Under the pieces are notes generated by a model. The model saw nothing but the letters and a program-made list of their open reading frames with translations. It made no database searches and was not told the DNA's origin. The translations under genes were made by a program, and so were the position numbers. Shown piece after piece: positions 15,148 to 24,463 of a DNA stretch of 64,000 nt. Every line of letters starts with the position of its first letter. Position 1 is the first letter of the stretch. This stretch comes from DTU053 sp012520115 (GTDB lineage: Bacteria > Bacillota > Clostridia > Oscillospirales > Acutalibacteraceae), in contig JBMNNB010000003.1 of NCBI GenBank assembly GCA_050953725.1, positions 682,001-746,000 on the forward strand, written 5' to 3'.

Positions 15148-16496
15148 ATGCTGTTTTTAGTTCTCTTAAGCCCTTTTTGTACTTTGTCATATAGATAAAC
15201 GCCTGACCTGCGGCGAGAACCATTGTCACGGGCACATTCAGCCAGAGTGCTGTCAGCTCCAGTCCTACGGGCCATACAAGCAAGAGAGCAAGCAGGGGGA
15301 AGGTCATAGCCGTCGCAGATAGAAATCAGCGAAGCATACTTCGGTCTTTCTATCGCCAGCATAAAGCTCTGTGTCGCAAAGGAGCCCCAGCGGAACAGAT
15401 AGTTTATGCAGAACAGACCCAGCGCAAAGACCGCCAGCTTCAAAACATCCGCCGTGACCTCGCCTAAATAAAGGAAGGTAATCTTATCTGCGAAGAAATA
15501 CATCAGAATACCGATGGAGGTCGAAACAACTGCGCTTGCGGCAAAGCAGTATTTGGCAATTGCGTTGACCCTTTTCACCTTGCCTGCTCCCCAGTTGTAG
15601 CTGATGGCGGGCTGCAGGGCGTCGCAGACACCGTAGAAGATGGACTGCACCCAGCCGTCCACGCTCATCAAAATGCCGTAGATGGACACGGCAATCGAGC
15701 CGCCCAGGCGCAAAAGCAGGGTATTCAGGACAATCGAAGTAAGTCGCCCCGCCGTGGTGCTTAAAAAATTCGGGGCGCCGCAGGCGACAATCTGTTTTAT
15801 CATCGCCATGCTGAATTTAGGCTTGCAGAAGCGCAGCTCCATTTTGCCTATGACGAATGGGAAGAAGCTGATAAAGCCGCAGATAGCCATGCCCAGGTTC
15901 GATGCAATTCCGCAGCCGATAACTCCCCAGTCAAGCACAATGACAAAGAGTATCTGAAGCGCAAGGCACACAAAAGCCATCATCAGATTTATAAGCATGC
16001 TCGCCCTCGTCTTGCCGCAGATGCGAAGGTAGTTGTCCGCAGCGAAAAGTATGGTCACAAAGGGCGACAAAAGGGAGGCGATACGCAGGAAGGTGACGGC
16101 GTTCTCGGCAAGCTCGCCCTCTGCCTTCATCATGTTTATTATGTACGGTGCGGCGAAGTACATTAAAAGCCCCACAATGGCCGCCGATGCAAAAATCATA
16201 ATCGAGGCGCAGGTAAAGATGTTATTGGCCTGCTTTTTGTCCTTCTGACCGAGGCTGACTGAAATAGGCACCGAGGAGCCGACGCCGATAAGGTCCGCCA
16301 GATTGGTGTTAAGCATGATAAAGGGCAGAGCCAGATTCAGCGCCGCAAAGGCCGTTTCGCCGAGCACCCGGCCTATGAACATGCCCTCGAACATAAAGTA
16401 AATGGAGATAGCCGACATGCCGATTGCGCCGGGAATCGCCGCTCTGAAAAACAGCCTGCCGGGGGAGGAATTTTCAAAGATGTGATGTAAGTTCAA
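15146..16496 (-). CDS. MATE family efflux transporter, frameshifted near the C-terminus
   Basis: This twelve-helix MATE transporter (cation-coupled multidrug and toxin extrusion) is clear from FMFEGMFIGRVLGETAFAAL at the N-terminus and CGAPNFLSTTAGRLTSIVLN at the start of the second half. Translation starts at TTG 16494-16496 after AAAGGAT. The frame holds to ERPKYASLIS and then leaves it: near 15305-15325 a single-base shift moves the natural C-terminus (MTFPLLALLLVWPVGLELTA and on to KYKKGLRELKTA) into the next frame, with the natural stop at 15146-15148. Unshifted, the frame runs on to 15042, over the serpin 3' end, with unrelated sequence. So either a recent inactivating mutation or a sequencing error is present. 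Confidence 0.85.
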
Positions 16497-16815
16497 GTTA
16501 TTATCCTTTCAGAAGAAATAGGGCAGGCACTTTAAGCGCCAAACCCCTCAGAAGCAATATGATAAAGGGTTTTCATATCATTGTCAATATTAGCGGTAAA
16601 TCAATAATTTGATTAGATTATTACAACGTTATGATAGCATCTGACAAATGCACGGGGATTTCCCTATAATCATCGAATAAAAGAATTTTTACCTGAAACG
16701 TCTAAAGGTTTGTGATTTTACATAAAATTATCATTGTATTTTCATAATTATTGGTATAATATAATCATAAGAACGAATTTTTTGTTTATTTTCGACAAGA
16801 AACGGCGGTGATTGT
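16497..16815. other. divergent intergenic region with candidate promoter
   Basis: The region between the divergent MATE and deacetylase genes is AT-rich. TATAATATAAT at 16755-16765 holds two overlapping -10 matches for the plus-strand genes; a TTGTAT at 16734 is poorly spaced. No other structured element is apparent. Confidence 0.4.
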
Positions 16816-17697
16816 TTGAGCAAATACCTGATAGTCAATGCGGACGACTTCGGCCTGTGCAAGTCGTCAAACGATGCGGTTATAGATTTGTTCCTTGACG
16901 GCAAGCTCTTATCCTCCACAATAATGTTCCCCTGTCCCGGTCACGCTCAGGCGGCCGAATTTGCGGCAGAGCACCCGGAGTACGCCATAGGCGTTCACCT
17001 GACCTTGACCAGCGAATGGCCTACATATAGGTGGAAGCCCCTTACCGACGGCAAGAGCCTTGTGGACGCTGACGGCTATATGTGGCGCAAGACCGAGGAT
17101 GTGGAGAGAAACGCAGACTACAATGATTTGCGGCGTGAAATCGAGGCGCAGATAGAGAGGGCATATTCCTTCGGCATGACGCCCTCGCATATCGACAATC
17201 ATATGGGCACCCTCTACGGCAACCGCACCGGACGCTTCGGGCTTTTAAAGCTCATAATGCAGATTGTCGGCGATAAGGACTTTTCGTACAGGCTTTATAC
17301 AAAGGTCGACAAGAGCATGGTGCCCAGAGGCACGCCCTATCCCGTTTACAAGCTGTCGAGCCTGTATACCTCACACCTGGCCAGAAAATACAAGGTCATC
17401 CTGCCCGACTATCTGCTCTTTCCGGACTGGACTGCCGAGCTGAAAGCGAACGGCTACGAGGGCTATCGGGATACAATATTAAAGCTGTGGACGAATATAC
17501 CTGACGGAGTGACCGAGACCTTTGTCCATCCGGCTCTCGAAACCGACGAATTAAAGGGAATCGTCGGCTCATGGCGGGACAGAGTTTGGGAATACTCTAT
17601 CTTAAAGGACCCGGATACGCATAAATATTTAAAGGAACACGGCGTTACAATGATTAGCTACCGTGATTTAAGAAAAATGAAGAAAGGAAGAGTCTGA
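16816..17697 (+). CDS. ChbG/HpnK (YdjC) family carbohydrate deacetylase
   Basis: This 293-residue protein has the metal-site pattern of the YdjC/ChbG family: NADDFGLCKSSNDAV at residues 8-22 (catalytic Asp and metal Asp), GVHLTLTSEWPTYRW near residue 60, and PSHIDNHMGT near 125, where the two histidines bind metal. Members remove acetyl groups from chito-oligosaccharides or related amino sugars. The start is TTG at 16816. Its stop overlaps the next start (TGATG), coupling it to an HGSNAT-like membrane acyltransferase: a deacetylase beside an acetyltransferase suggests a cycle on amino sugars. The exact substrate is not known. Confidence 0.88.
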   Translation: MSKYLIVNADDFGLCKSSNDAVIDLFLDGKLLSSTIMFPCPGHAQAAEFAAEHPEYAIGVHLTLTSEWPTYRWKPLTDGKSLVDADGYMWRKTEDVERNADYNDLRREIEAQIERAYSFGMTPSHIDNHMGTLYGNRTGRFGLLKLIMQIVGDKDFSYRLYTKVDKSMVPRGTPYPVYKLSSLYTSHLARKYKVILPDYLLFPDWTAELKANGYEGYRDTILKLWTNIPDGVTETFVHPALETDELKGIVGSWRDRVWEYSILKDPDTHKYLKEHGVTMISYRDLRKMKKGRV

Positions 17698-18989
17698 TGA
17701 GTAACGCTTCACCGCTTACCAAGAGAGTACCGTCAATCGACCGCTTCAGGGGACTTGTAATCATCTGTATGATTATCTTCCAGTTTGCCGAGCATTTTAA
17801 GAACCTCGGCAAATGGGCAACGGTGTCCCTGCACGCTCCGAGCGAAGACGCAATCTATATACTCCCGAACCTTTCCCTTGCGGACTTAGTCGCTCCCGCA
17901 TTCATTCTGGCAATCGGCCTTACCTTCGTTCCTTCGCTGCAAAGGCGCATGGAGAAGTACGGCAGAAAAGAGGCCGTCGGCCACGCCTTAAAGCGCTATC
18001 TGACTTTAATCGGCATAGGACTTGCAATGAACGGCATAAACGACATCCTTGACGGCGAGGAGGGAATAATCCCCACTATCGCAAAAGTCCTCGCTGTCGG
18101 TGTGCTGCTTATGGGACTTATCGGGCTTATCCTGAAAATCGCAAAGGTAAAGAAAAGGGATAAGTTCTACAAGGTTTACTGGATTTATATGTCCTTTGTC
18201 GGCGCCTTTGCCGTCGTCCTTGCCGCAGTCAACGCCTTTATGCTTGTCACAGGCAGGACAGATGAGTCCTACGGCCACTGGCTTGTGCTGCACCATATAG
18301 GCTTTGCGGGTCTTATCGCAATCCCCTTCGCCCTTATTCCCGACAAAAGAGGTCATTATATCAGACTCGGCACGGGCGCAGGACTTCTGGCGCTGTATGC
18401 AATCTTCCATGAGACCGATTTAGCTACGGACAAATTCCCCTCGAACCTTGAGCTTGTCGACAAGGTTGCCGACGGCGGCTTCTTAGGCGGCTTTGCATGG
18501 GGCGCAATGCTTCTGCTTTTCCTCTATTTTGCCGAGGAGTTCAGAAAAAGAAAGAACAAAAAGCTGCCGCCGTTGTCCTTCGGCATCTTTACGCTGATTT
18601 TCATAGCGCAGCTTATCATAAACTTTAAGACCCTGCCCGCAACTGATACCTGGGCCGGCGCACTGTCGGGCATCCTGCCCATAAACAAGGGCAGCGTCAG
18701 TCCCTCCTATGTTCTGATTGTAACCTACCTTGCGCTGCTTGTTTTCTATATCTTCGAGCTGTTCAATAATCTTGAAACCAAGTTCGACATCCTCGCATGG
18801 TGGGGCAAGAACCCGATACTGATGTACTGCATAGAGTTCGGCTTTGTGGGCGCCCTGACCGCCTTCCTCGGCGACTACTTTGAAACCGCTCCCACGGGCA
18901 TTGCCGCAGTTATAGTTATCGGAGTCGGCGTATTGCTCACGGTTATTGCCTATATCCTCGACAAGAAAAAGGTCATCATAAAGCTGTAA
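17697..18989 (+). CDS. HGSNAT/DUF1624-like multi-pass membrane acyltransferase
   Basis: The protein has 430 residues and about ten to eleven membrane helices. The opening RVPSIDRFRGLVIICMIIFQ matches the S-x-D-x-F-R-G-L signature of the acyltransferase superfamily that includes heparan-alpha-glucosaminide N-acetyltransferase, and later segments contain LVLHHIGFAGLIAIPFALIP and the C-terminal WWGKNPILMYCIEFGF typical of it. Members use acetyl-CoA on the cytosolic side to acetylate a sugar across the membrane. It is coupled to the ChbG-type deacetylase gene by a one-base overlap. No terminator with a T run was seen at its end; a GC-rich repeat island begins about 90 bases later. Confidence 0.8.
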   Translation: MSNASPLTKRVPSIDRFRGLVIICMIIFQFAEHFKNLGKWATVSLHAPSEDAIYILPNLSLADLVAPAFILAIGLTFVPSLQRRMEKYGRKEAVGHALKRYLTLIGIGLAMNGINDILDGEEGIIPTIAKVLAVGVLLMGLIGLILKIAKVKKRDKFYKVYWIYMSFVGAFAVVLAAVNAFMLVTGRTDESYGHWLVLHHIGFAGLIAIPFALIPDKRGHYIRLGTGAGLLALYAIFHETDLATDKFPSNLELVDKVADGGFLGGFAWGAMLLLFLYFAEEFRKRKNKKLPPLSFGIFTLIFIAQLIINFKTLPATDTWAGALSGILPINKGSVSPSYVLIVTYLALLVFYIFELFNNLETKFDILAWWGKNPILMYCIEFGFVGALTAFLGDYFETAPTGIAAVIVIGVGVLLTVIAYILDKKKVIIKL

Positions 18990-19079
18990 TGCCCCTATTG
19001 CAGCTGAGTGTCCCCATAAAGCGATGCGGCTCAAATTAAGAGCCGCATTGCTTTTTGCCCTGAAATGTACTGTCCCCGC

Positions 19080-20600
19080 TTCCCCTTGTGCAGACCCGAC
19101 CCCGCCCCGCCGAGGGGGAGTTCGCTCCCCGCCCCCACCTCACCAGCCGAGGGGGGAGGTTTTCCGCCCCCGCCTGTCGACAAGGGGAGTGTTCCCACGC
19201 CTGACCTGCACCCCCCCGCCGTGGGGGAGTTCGCTCCCCGCCGCGCCCCGCCCGCCCGTGGGGGGTTCGACCCACCGCCCCGACCTCAACTGAGAGGGGA
19301 GGGGTTGCTGTTCCACCGCCCGCCAGCTGTGGGGGAGTTCTCCACGCTGCCCGCATAGAGCAACGGCAACATCCGCCCCCCGCCGCCAGCTGAGGGGAGG
19401 TTTGTTGCCCCCGCCGTGGAGGTGGCGGCACGCCGTTGCCTGCACCCCGACCGCAGTCCTGACTGCGAGGGGGAGTTCTCCACGCTGTCCCGCCTAGAGC
19501 ACCGGCTACATCCGCCCTCCGCCGCCAGCTGTGGGGGAGTTCTCCACGCTGCCCGCATAGAGCAACGGCAACATCCGACCCCTGCCCGCCGACAAGGGGA
19601 GTGTGCCACCGCTTCGCCGCACACCGCCTCACCCCGCACCCCGCCGACCTCATCCCGCCGCCGAGGGGGGGGTGGTTTTCCACCCCGCCGGTTGCGGTGC
19701 AAGGTTTGCCCTTCTACGCCTGCGCTCCGCCGCACCCCGCCCGCCGTGGGGGAGGTTCCCTCGCTCTGCCCCCGCCCGCCGTGGGGGGTTCGACCCACCG
19801 CCCCGACCTCAACTGAGAGGGGAGGGGTTGCTGTTCCACCGCCCGCCAGCTGTGGGGGAGCTTCTCCGCACGCCCTGCCCGCCGACAAGGGGAGTGTGCC
19901 ACCGCTTCGCCGCACACCGCCTCACCCCGCCCCCGCCGACCTCATCCCGCCGCCGAGGGGGGGTGGTTTTCCACCCCGCCGGTTGCGGTGCAAGGTTTGC
20001 CCTTCTACGCCTGCGCTCCGCCGCACCCCGCCCGCCGATGGGGGAGTGTTCCCACGCCTGCCGCCTCACCGCCCCCGCCGCTCACCCCGCCCGCCGAGGG
20101 GGAGGGTTCGCTCCCCCGTCCGCCGCCAGCTGTGGGGGAGTTCTCCACGCTGCCCGCATAGAGCAACGGCAACATCCGCCCCCCGCCCGCCAGACAAGGG
20201 GAGGTTGTGCCACCGCTTCGCCGTGCACGCTGCCGCAGCCCCGCCCGCCGCCAGCTGTGGGGGAGTTCTCCACGCTGCCCGCATAGAGCAACGGCAACAT
20301 CCGCCCCCACGCCGCCGCAGGGGGAGTTGCCACCGCTTCGTCGCCACCGCTTCACCGCACCCGCCGACCTCTCCCGCCCCGCCGAGCGGGGGTGGTTTCC
20401 ACCCCGCCTGCCCGCCGTGGGGGCCCCACGCCTCGCTCCGCGCCCCGCCCGCCAGCTGTGGGGGAGTTCTCCACGCTGCCCGCATAGAGCAACGGCAACA
20501 TCCGACCCCAGCCCGCCGCACCCGTCCCCGCCGCCGAGGGGGCGTTCTTCCCGCCGACCCGCCCGTTATGGGGAAGGTTTGCCTGCTTGCACCCCGCCGC
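19080..20600. repeat. GC-rich mosaic repeat island
   Basis: This 1.5-kb noncoding island has a C-rich plus strand and is a patchwork of repeated modules. A 52-base module starting CAGCTGTGGGGGAGTTCTCC recurs nearly unchanged at 19324, 19526, 20127, 20252 and 20453, with a degenerate sixth near 19478. A module of about 150 bases (from GACAAGGGGAGTGTGCCACC) occurs at 19591-19745 and 19884-20036, and a module of about 78 bases at roughly 19258-19335 and 19778-19855. Many pieces are small inverted repeats such as GGGGGAGTTCGCTCCCC and GGTGGTTTTCCACC. Long open frames exist on both strands from composition alone, and the same peptides recur in different frames, so no gene is called. Confidence 0.8.
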
Positions 20601-20656
20601 CTTGTGCCGTCCTGCGAAACTTTTTGTGGAAAAGTATGACTTTATCCTTTTAATTA

Positions 20657-20686
20657 TTGCTTTTTATGCCATTCTCCCTATATTAT
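20657..20686 (+). promoter_or_regulatory. candidate promoter for the GH30-transporter operon
   Basis: TTGCTT at 20657-20662 and TATTAT at 20681-20686 are separated by 18 bases, about 35 bases upstream of the GH30 start and outside the GC-rich island. Confidence 0.5.
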
Positions 20687-20720
20687 AGAAGCATAAGTGT
20701 TTAAGTCTCGGAGGTGCGAC

Positions 20721-22091
20721 ATGTCAGAGATTCGTATAAACCCGGCTAAGCAGTATCAGAGCTTTGAGGGCCTTGGCGCAAGTGCCGCCTGGTGGGCGCA
20801 GCTCGTCGGCGGCTGGAATCACATTGACCCCGCAAGCGGCAAGGCTGTCCGTGACCGCATTTCCGAGCTTTTATACAGCAAGGACAAGGGTATAGGCCTT
20901 CGCACCTATCGCTACAACTTAGGCGGCGGCTCGGTGGAGTCCGGCAAGGGCAGCTTCCCGAACCCCCTTCGCAGAGCAGAGTGCTTCTATGACGAAAACG
21001 GCAACTACGACTGGAACAAGGACAAAAATGCGGTCTACATGCTGCGCCAGGCTGTTAAGGACGGCGCCGACGAGGTCATTTTCTTTGTAAACTCCCCGCC
21101 GGAGCGACTTACTAAAAACGGCATGGCGCACTGCAGCAAGCCGGGGCGTGAGAACCTGCACAAAAAGAATTACAGGGCCTTCGCAAAATACTGCCTTGAT
21201 GTGACCGAGCATTTTATTAACGAGGGACTGCCTATTAAATACCTCTCGCCCGTAAACGAGCCGCTATGGGTCTGGACGGGAGGGCAGGAGGGCTGCCACT
21301 ATCGCCCGAGGAGCGTGCGCAAGGTTTTCGAGGTCTTTGCCGAGGAATTGTCAAAGAGAGAAAGTCTAAAAGCATTGAAGCTCTCGGGAGCAGAAAACGG
21401 CGACATCCGCTGGTTTAATAAGTCCTACACACGCCAGCTTTTGAAATCTTCCAAGGTGCGCAAATTCCTTGACGGCGTTGACGTTCACTCCTACTGCCTG
21501 CCTGCGCCCCTGCCCTTTCTGAACAACCGTGTGGGCTACCTAAAGCGCTTCAGGCGTTTCATGGACAGACATTACCCCACTGTGCCCGTCAAGATGAGCG
21601 AGTGGACACACATGCAGGGCGGCCGTGACAAGGGCATGGACTCGGCTCTCGAAATGGCGAGGGTCATGCACGAGGACATCTCCATACTTAATGTGGTTTC
21701 CTGGCAGCATTGGATAGCCGTGTCCGAGGTGGACTACTGCGACGGGCTTATATACATAAACCTCAACGACAAGAGCTTTGAAATGACCAAAAGATACTAT
21801 GCCACGGGCAATTTCTCTTTATTTATTAAGCCGGGCTCGGTCAGAATCGATATATGCTCCGACGATACGGCGTTAAGGCTCCTTGCCTTTAAAAATGCGG
21901 ACGAAATCACGGTTATCATAATCAATCCCACCGGTGACGAAAAGAAAATATCCCTTAAGGATGAGGGCTTTGCGGCAAGTCTTTATGTCACCGATGATGA
22001 AAAGGATCTGGCAGAGGTTCCTGTAAGCAGTCTGACTGATATTCGGATTTCGCCCCGCTCGGTCAATACACTTGTTTTAAAAAAGGGTTAA
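20721..22091 (+). CDS. glycoside hydrolase family 30 enzyme
   Basis: The protein has 456 residues from the ATG at 20721, which follows CGGAGGTG; a GTG 24 bases upstream is in frame but would contain the Shine-Dalgarno. It shows the GH30 opening (QSFEGLGASAAWWAQ), the acid/base glutamate in LSPVNEP (E180) and the nucleophile glutamate in VKMSEWTHMQ (E294). A beta-sandwich follows the barrel, with SVRIDICSDDTALRLLAF and a closing ISPRSVNTLVL. No signal peptide is seen, so it should act on imported oligosaccharides. GH30 includes beta-glucosylceramidases, beta-1,6-glucanases, endo-beta-1,6-galactanases and xylanases; the subfamily cannot be fixed by eye. The next gene, nine bases on, is a sugar symporter that may supply its substrate. 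Confidence 0.88.
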   Translation: MSEIRINPAKQYQSFEGLGASAAWWAQLVGGWNHIDPASGKAVRDRISELLYSKDKGIGLRTYRYNLGGGSVESGKGSFPNPLRRAECFYDENGNYDWNKDKNAVYMLRQAVKDGADEVIFFVNSPPERLTKNGMAHCSKPGRENLHKKNYRAFAKYCLDVTEHFINEGLPIKYLSPVNEPLWVWTGGQEGCHYRPRSVRKVFEVFAEELSKRESLKALKLSGAENGDIRWFNKSYTRQLLKSSKVRKFLDGVDVHSYCLPAPLPFLNNRVGYLKRFRRFMDRHYPTVPVKMSEWTHMQGGRDKGMDSALEMARVMHEDISILNVVSWQHWIAVSEVDYCDGLIYINLNDKSFEMTKRYYATGNFSLFIKPGSVRIDICSDDTALRLLAFKNADEITVIIINPTGDEKKISLKDEGFAASLYVTDDEKDLAEVPVSSLTDIRISPRSVNTLVLKKG

Positions 22092-22100
22092 TTTTTTGGA

Positions 22101-24410
22101 ATGGGAGAGATATTCTTGAAGCTAAAGGCAAAGCTTTCGGCCTTCATCAAAAAGCAGAAGCTCTACTGGAAAAAGCCCCCCGAGGGCAGGTACATGACCT
22201 ATAAAGAGATTTTGTCTTATTCCGCAGGCGGCATCGGAGTTAAGTTCATTATCTTCTGCATCAGCAATATGATTCTCGCTGTGGGCAACGGTCTTATCGG
22301 CAACACCATAGGCATAGCCCCCAAGCCCCTGTATGCAATCTATCTGCTCAGCGTACTTTCGGGCTTTCCGCTGACGGCTCTGAGGGCGAGGATGATAGAC
22401 AACGCAAGGAGCAAAAAGGGCAAGTACCGCCCCTATCTCCTTCGTATGGGCATACCCACCGCCATACTCGGCGTCGCCTTCATCTGGATGCCCTATGAGA
22501 ATATGTCGCTGCTTGCAAAGTGCATCGTGGTGCTGCTTTTTAACATCTGCTTCCAGTTCTTCTATAACTTTATGACTGACTCCTATGACTCCCTTCTGTT
22601 CCTGCTGTCGCCCAATACCATAGAGCGCTCGGACGTCTGCTCAATTAAGAACATAGTCGACAACATCGCCCCGTCCATAGGTCATATCTTCCTGCCCATA
22701 GTGGCCTTCTGGATTACGGGCGACAGAACGATATATGATATAAGGGTCTACCGCTATATCTACCCGCCCCTGCTGCTTGTCGGTCTTTTGCTCTCGATTC
22801 TTGTCTATGTGAACACAGAGGAAAAGATTGTACAGGCCAAGACCCATGTGATTCAGGTAAGACTCATTGACGCCTTCCGTGCGATTTCCAAGAATAAGTA
22901 CTTCTGGATATTGTCCCTTGCCGGCTGGCTGGGCTTTCTGGAAGGCTCGTTCGAGAACCTTTTAGGCTGGCTTTACAACTACCAGAAGGCCTGTTCACCG
23001 GCGCAGTACTCGCTTATCACCGCCATAACGGGCAACGCCTCCTTCTGGCCGAATGTCATAGCCCCGCCCATGATAAGAAAATACGGCAAGCGCAATATCC
23101 TCATAGTCACAAATATAATGAACATCTTCCTTATCCTGATTATGTACCCGGTGGTAAAGAGCTTTGCGCCGGCAGCATTAATCTGGATGATGACCGTATG
23201 CTACTTTATAAATAAGCTTGTGACCGCCCTCGGACACCTCTTGCACCCGAGCATAAATGCGGACATCAGGGACTATCAGCAGTACATAACAGGCGAGCGA
23301 ATTGACGGCATGTTTGCGGCAGTCGGCCTTATAGGCAGCGTCGTGACCATGGTCACAGGCTTTGTCCTGCCCGCCATTTATGAAAAGGTCGGCCTAAACG
23401 AGACCGTAGCCGTCTCTCTCGGCTACAGCGGCAGCAATGTCTATGATGTACTCTATAACGCCGAGTATTTCGCTAATATTTCGGGGGTTCTGGTTCTGGC
23501 CTCTGTTGTGGGCGCAATTCTTAATGCTATCCCGTTCTTTTTCTTCGACCTGACCGAGACTAAGCAGCGTGCCATGGTTACGGTGCTTAAAATCAGGGCC
23601 CTGTTTGAGGACTACGGCAACGACGCACTGTCCGACGAAGCGCTGATAGAGGCCATCGATATTATTGAGGAGGCAAAACTCTACGCCGACAGAGAGCCGA
23701 ATAAGCTTAACAAGGACGGCATTAAGGCCGCAAAGAAGCTAAAGGATAAGCAGGCCGTCAGGAATGCGAAGAAGGCATACGAAAAATTAAAGGAAGAAAA
23801 CGAAAAAATCGAAATCGCCAAGTTTGTTATAGATGAAATTAACCGCTTTGAAACCCCCGAGGGCAAGGTCGAAATCGAAAACGCAAGGATAATTGCCGAG
23901 GCGGGCCTTGACGGCTTTATGAGCCTCAATCTCCCGAGCATTAAGCAGGCAAGGGCTATGCCTAAGACCACCGCCTTAGAGAAGGAAAAGCGCAGAGCGG
24001 CCATAATTCAGGCCGAGAACATAAAGTACGCCAAAAAGGCCATAAAGAAGCACTACCCCAACGGCCTTGTCGAGTTTGACAAGAGCATATTTGACGAGCT
24101 ATTTGCCGAAAAGGAGGCGCTGGAGCTTCGCTTCAAGCAGCTTCTCGATGAACAGAACGGCGACAAGCAGAAGCAAAAGGAGCTAAAGCGTGAAATCGAG
24201 GCTGTCAAGCAGCAGAGGCTTATCGTGAACTCGAAAATCAAGGACGCCACAAAGCAGAACTCCATTTACACCATAGCCGCAAAGCCTTACTTAAACGCCC
24301 GCAAGCTGCTTATCCAGAAGGAGAATTACAGCCACTATAAGGACATCTTGGAGCGCTACGAAAAGGCCAAGGAGCACAGAGAAAAAGAAAAGGCAGAAGC
24401 CACAAACTAA
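22101..24410 (+). CDS. GPH/MFS-type sugar:cation symporter with long charged C-terminal tail
   Basis: The 769-residue protein consists of a transporter of the glycoside-pentoside-hexuronide type (about 35-500, twelve helices; MTYKEILSYSAGGIGVKFI at the start and ARMIDNARSKKGKYRPYLL in the loop after helix 2) and an unusual tail of about 270 residues. The tail is highly charged, helical and partly coiled-coil (KLKEENEKIEIAKFVIDEIN and FKQLLDEQNGDKQKQKELKR). Ordinary GPH carriers end near 450-500 residues. The ATG at 22101 has a poor ribosome site; a TTG at codon 6 preceded by GGGAG is an alternative. Together with GH30 it should import and cleave a glycoside. The tail could be a regulatory or scaffolding module. 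Confidence 0.82.
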   Translation: MGEIFLKLKAKLSAFIKKQKLYWKKPPEGRYMTYKEILSYSAGGIGVKFIIFCISNMILAVGNGLIGNTIGIAPKPLYAIYLLSVLSGFPLTALRARMIDNARSKKGKYRPYLLRMGIPTAILGVAFIWMPYENMSLLAKCIVVLLFNICFQFFYNFMTDSYDSLLFLLSPNTIERSDVCSIKNIVDNIAPSIGHIFLPIVAFWITGDRTIYDIRVYRYIYPPLLLVGLLLSILVYVNTEEKIVQAKTHVIQVRLIDAFRAISKNKYFWILSLAGWLGFLEGSFENLLGWLYNYQKACSPAQYSLITAITGNASFWPNVIAPPMIRKYGKRNILIVTNIMNIFLILIMYPVVKSFAPAALIWMMTVCYFINKLVTALGHLLHPSINADIRDYQQYITGERIDGMFAAVGLIGSVVTMVTGFVLPAIYEKVGLNETVAVSLGYSGSNVYDVLYNAEYFANISGVLVLASVVGAILNAIPFFFFDLTETKQRAMVTVLKIRALFEDYGNDALSDEALIEAIDIIEEAKLYADREPNKLNKDGIKAAKKLKDKQAVRNAKKAYEKLKEENEKIEIAKFVIDEINRFETPEGKVEIENARIIAEAGLDGFMSLNLPSIKQARAMPKTTALEKEKRRAAIIQAENIKYAKKAIKKHYPNGLVEFDKSIFDELFAEKEALELRFKQLLDEQNGDKQKQKELKREIEAVKQQRLIVNSKIKDATKQNSIYTIAAKPYLNARKLLIQKENYSHYKDILERYEKAKEHREKEKAEATN

Positions 24411-24416
24411 AACAAA

Positions 24417-24441
24417 AGCCATTACCGAAAGGTAATGGCTC
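24417..24441 (-). terminator. stem-loop terminator between convergent genes
   Basis: AGCCATTACC and GGTAATGGCT flank a GAAA tetraloop. On the minus strand it is followed by TTTTGTTTT, so it mainly serves the metallophosphoesterase gene; the plus side has weaker T content. Confidence 0.8.
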
Positions 24442-24463
24442 AATTTATTCCACAGAGGGCGAA

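Noticed and set aside
19036..20653. Several long frames on both strands of the 19-20.6 kb island
   Set aside because: The same peptides recur in different frames because of repeats; no starts with ribosome sites; overlapping on both strands.
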